Shown in pieces: positions 5,173 to 6,859 of a stretch of 6,859 nt of DNA (positions are counted from its first letter, which is position 1; the number at the start of each line of letters is the position of its first letter). Location: NCBI GenBank assembly GCA_007117785.1, contig SKFV01000088.1:1-6859 (forward strand). Reading direction: 5' to 3'. The stretch comes from Pseudomonas sp. GTDB lineage: Bacteria; Pseudomonadota; Gammaproteobacteria; Pseudomonadales; Pseudomonadaceae. The translations under genes were made by a program, and so were the position numbers. Below the pieces are notes generated by a model that saw nothing but the letters and a program-made list of their open reading frames with translations, was not told the origin of the DNA and ran no database searches.

Positions 5173-5767
5173 AAGCCAGCATATCTCTGCGCAACTGAGC
5201 AACAGCTTGCTGCAGGTCTGAATCCTGTCTTGACGTGCCTTGAAGATATAAGAACTCGACCTGGTCAACACCGATAAATTCGCTGATCAAGCGAAAATAG
5301 GGTTCGACCAGGTTGAACCGGGTTTCAGCGAAGCGCCCGCCCATGGCACAGAGCACCAATATCCGCTTACCCGAGCACAAACCGCGCAACTGACCGTCGG
5401 CCACTTTTTCAAAGGTAATGCCGGAACGAATGACCAGGTCAATCCAGGCTTTCAGTGGTGCGGGCACGTTGAAGTTGTACATTGGGGTAGCAATGACAAT
5501 GGTATCAGCGGACATCAATTCACTGGTCAGGCGATTGGATACTGATAAAGCCGCATTAATCGCACCTTGATCATCTCCGGGAATGTTGAAAAAACCATGA
5601 ATCATGGAATTACTGAGCTCAACCGGAGGCTCCGCAAACAGGTCACGTTCGACCACGTCCAGCTCACTATCATGTTCAGTTGCCAGCGCGAGAAACTCCC
5701 GCGCCAGCATTCGCGAATGCGATCCTGCATAACGTGGGCTTGCAGTCACCAAAAGAAGCTTGCTCAT
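5144..5767 (-). CDS. azoR: FMN-dependent NADH:quinone/azo reductase (AzoR family)
   Basis: This 207-aa cytosolic flavodoxin-like-fold oxidoreductase belongs to a family that reduces quinones and azo compounds by two-electron transfer from NAD(P)H. E. coli AzoR has 201 aa. Visible motifs are the FMN phosphate loop TASPRYAGSHSR (8-19), PMYNFNVPAPLKAWIDLV (95-112, nearly the AzoR signature PMYNFN...LK..D), GITFEKVADGQLRGL (116-130) and the AMGGRF flavin-contacting turn (141-146). It starts 8 bp after the hydrolase stop, and its ribosome binding site AGGA overlaps that stop codon (TAG-GA), so translational coupling is likely. In a meta-cleavage operon it could recycle quinones formed by oxidation of catechols, but this is inference. 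Its stop lies inside the 3' end of the convergent regulator gene, and no terminator separates them. Confidence 0.87.
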   Translation of the reverse strand: MSKLLLVTASPRYAGSHSRMLAREFLALATEHDSELDVVERDLFAEPPVELSNSMIHGFFNIPGDDQGAINAALSVSNRLTSELMSADTIVIATPMYNFNVPAPLKAWIDLVIRSGITFEKVADGQLRGLCSGKRILVLCAMGGRFAETRFNLVEPYFRLISEFIGVDQVEFLYLQGTSRQDSDLQQAVAQLRRDMLAFIQPPCVPA

Positions 5768-5775
5768 TGATTTTC

Positions 5776-6621
5776 CTAATGCTGTAGAAAGTCGACAACC
5801 ATACGGTTGAATGCGTCAGCATGCTCCCACTGGGCCCAGTGACCGCACTGGCTGAAAACATGCAACCTGGAGTCAGGCATCAGCTGTAACATTTTCAACC
5901 CCCAATCGACCGGTACAAAGCGGTCATCACGACCCCAGGTAATCAATGTTGGGTTGGGGATATTGGCAAGATCGGCACTGTAATCGCCCATTACACCTTT
6001 AGCCAGTTTGTGGCTTTCCAGGAAGTTTTCCAGGTGATGCGGATTGGCAAGAATAGCCTCATGTCTCAATGTGATCAGCTCTTCGGTCAGTTTGCTGGAA
6101 TCATAGACAAACACATCCAGCATATTCCGCAAATTCTCCATGCTGGGCTCGGCATACAGCTTCATCAGCAACCCAATCCCCTCCATGGGGACCGGTGTAA
6201 AAACACTGTAGGGTCCGACACCTGCTGCACCCATCAACACCATCTTACCAACACGGCGCTGGTGGTGACGAGCATAGGCAAGCACACTTCCGCCGCCCAT
6301 GGAGTTGCCAATCATATGGGCCTGGTCAATATCCAGCGCGTCCATTAGCTGACCAATGGCTCGACCAGTCAGGTCAAAGCGAGGCTCATCACTGACCGAG
6401 GAGGAAGATCGGCCGAATCCAGGGCAATCCATCAAAATAACCCTGTAGCCTGCAGCGACTAACGGATCAACATTTCGGTGGAAGTTGGCCCAGCCGGTGG
6501 CACCGGGACCGGAGCCGTGCACCATCAATACGACTTCACCCTCACCTGCGTCGTTGTAGTGCAGCTTCCAGTCTTTCGTTTGCACGAATTTACTGGTGCT
6601 TTCCTGAGTATATTGAATCAT
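5776..6621 (-). CDS. mhpC: Meta-cleavage product C-C hydrolase (MhpC/BphD family)
   Basis: This 281-aa alpha/beta-hydrolase cleaves the C-C bond of a 2-hydroxy-6-oxo-dienoate produced by extradiol ring fission, giving 2-hydroxypenta-2,4-dienoate and an acid. The motifs are complete: the oxyanion loop HGSGPGATGWANF (35-47), nucleophile S107 in GNSMGG (105-110), acid D232 in WGRDDRFVP (229-237), and base H261 in CGHWAQWEHADAFN (259-272). R186 aligns with the substrate-binding arginine of MhpC/BphD. The stretches HGSGPGATGWANF, AGYRVILMDCPGFG and the M-[DE]-V/I-F-V block around 160-175 look closer to E. coli MhpC than to BphD. The actual substrate (phenylpropanoid, biphenyl or steroid ring-fission product) cannot be fixed from motifs. 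GAGGA lies 8 nt before the ATG. It follows the aldolase of the same pathway by 33 bp and precedes azoR by 8 bp, so all three are probably one operon. Confidence 0.88.
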   Translation of the reverse strand: MIQYTQESTSKFVQTKDWKLHYNDAGEGEVVLMVHGSGPGATGWANFHRNVDPLVAAGYRVILMDCPGFGRSSSSVSDEPRFDLTGRAIGQLMDALDIDQAHMIGNSMGGGSVLAYARHHQRRVGKMVLMGAAGVGPYSVFTPVPMEGIGLLMKLYAEPSMENLRNMLDVFVYDSSKLTEELITLRHEAILANPHHLENFLESHKLAKGVMGDYSADLANIPNPTLITWGRDDRFVPVDWGLKMLQLMPDSRLHVFSQCGHWAQWEHADAFNRMVVDFLQH

Positions 6622-6654
6622 TGCCGTTCCTCTTGTACGCAGGCCCGTTTCGTT

Positions 6655-6859
6655 TCAGGCGTTCTGTTGCTTCAAAATATCCAGCGCTACATCCACGATC
6701 ATGTCTTCCTGGCCACCGACCATACGGCGCTTGCCCAGCTCGACCAGAATATCGACCGTCTTCAGGCCGTATTTCTGCGCGGCCACTTCGGCATGGCGCA
6801 GGAAGCTGGAGTAGACGCCGGCATAGCCCAGCGCGAGGGTTTCACGGTCGACACGTACC
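6655..6859 (-). CDS. mhpE: 4-hydroxy-2-oxovalerate aldolase, C-terminal part (cut by window edge)
   Basis: Only the last 67 codons and a TGA stop (6655-6657) lie in the window; the rest of the gene is beyond 6859. The tail, with LGYAGVYSSFLRHAE (9-23 of the fragment), VDILVELGKRRMVGGQEDMI (35-54) and VDVALDIL (55-62), is the highly conserved C-terminus of the DmpG/BphI/MhpE aldolase. That region forms the communication domain binding acetaldehyde dehydrogenase. The enzyme splits 4-hydroxy-2-oxopentanoate into pyruvate and acetaldehyde, the step after C-C hydrolase and hydratase. By hand count 6661-6859 is about 60% GC, higher than the neighbouring genes appear. A partner acylating acetaldehyde dehydrogenase and a hydratase would be expected just outside the window. 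Confidence 0.92.
   Translation of the reverse strand, partial: VRVDRETLALGYAGVYSSFLRHAEVAAQKYGLKTVDILVELGKRRMVGGQEDMIVDVALDILKQQNA

Noticed and set aside
5173..5230. Bidirectional terminator between the regulator and azoR
   Set aside because: The only hairpin seen (AGCAA...TTGCT near 5200) is short, lies inside azoR coding sequence and lacks a T run on either strand.
1..6859. tRNA, rRNA, CRISPR array or complete transposase gene
   Set aside because: No cloverleaf, rRNA-like sequence, regularly spaced repeats or transposase motifs were seen on either strand.

Overview
The window looks like chromosomal DNA of a gammaproteobacterium. The genes are close to 50-55% GC, Shine-Dalgarno sites are of AGGA/GAGG type, and the proteins resemble those of Pseudomonadales-like and enterobacterial catabolic pathways. 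The genus cannot be fixed from this sequence. All family assignments rest on motifs recognised by eye, not on database searches.

Left part (1-4356): a malonate/malonyl-CoA module. matB (malonyl-CoA synthetase) runs leftwards and ends at a textbook intrinsic terminator (121-146). Divergent from it, across a 171-bp AT-rich control region, runs a two-gene operon: matA (malonyl-CoA decarboxylase) and a 359-aa protein whose start overlaps the matA stop by one base. The second protein looks like a compact fusion of the beta (MdcD) and gamma (MdcE) subunits of biotin-independent malonate decarboxylase. No MdcA or MdcC (acyl carrier) subunit is encoded beside it. Together MatB and MatA would convert malonate to malonyl-CoA and then acetyl-CoA plus CO2. 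The role of the MdcDE-like partner is unknown, and it is the most novel element here. No malonate transporter is visible. The control region holds a 7-7-7 dyad over the predicted matB -35 box. The matA leader holds a terminator-like hairpin with a T run between the predicted promoter and the start codon, which is a candidate attenuator.

Middle (4357-5172): an AT-rich spacer with a 16-bp dyad (GAAAAC-ATTA-GTTTTC) just upstream of a perfect TATAAT, then a MarR-like winged-helix regulator with a basic, AT-hook-like tail. The dyad is a good candidate for its own operator.

Right part (5144-6859, leftward transcription): the downstream end of an aromatic (or steroid) meta-cleavage operon. Its order is 4-hydroxy-2-oxovalerate aldolase (C-terminal 67 residues only, cut by the window edge), an MhpC/BphD-type C-C hydrolase, and an AzoR-type FMN-dependent NADH:quinone/azo reductase. 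The azoR stop overlaps the regulator's 3' end by 29 bp on the opposite strand. The regulator could serve the malonyl-CoA operon upstream, the meta-cleavage operon it faces, or only itself.

The first 238 bases hold no convincing gene. They contain a long imperfect inverted repeat (23-88), possibly the edge of a mobile element, and the matB terminator.
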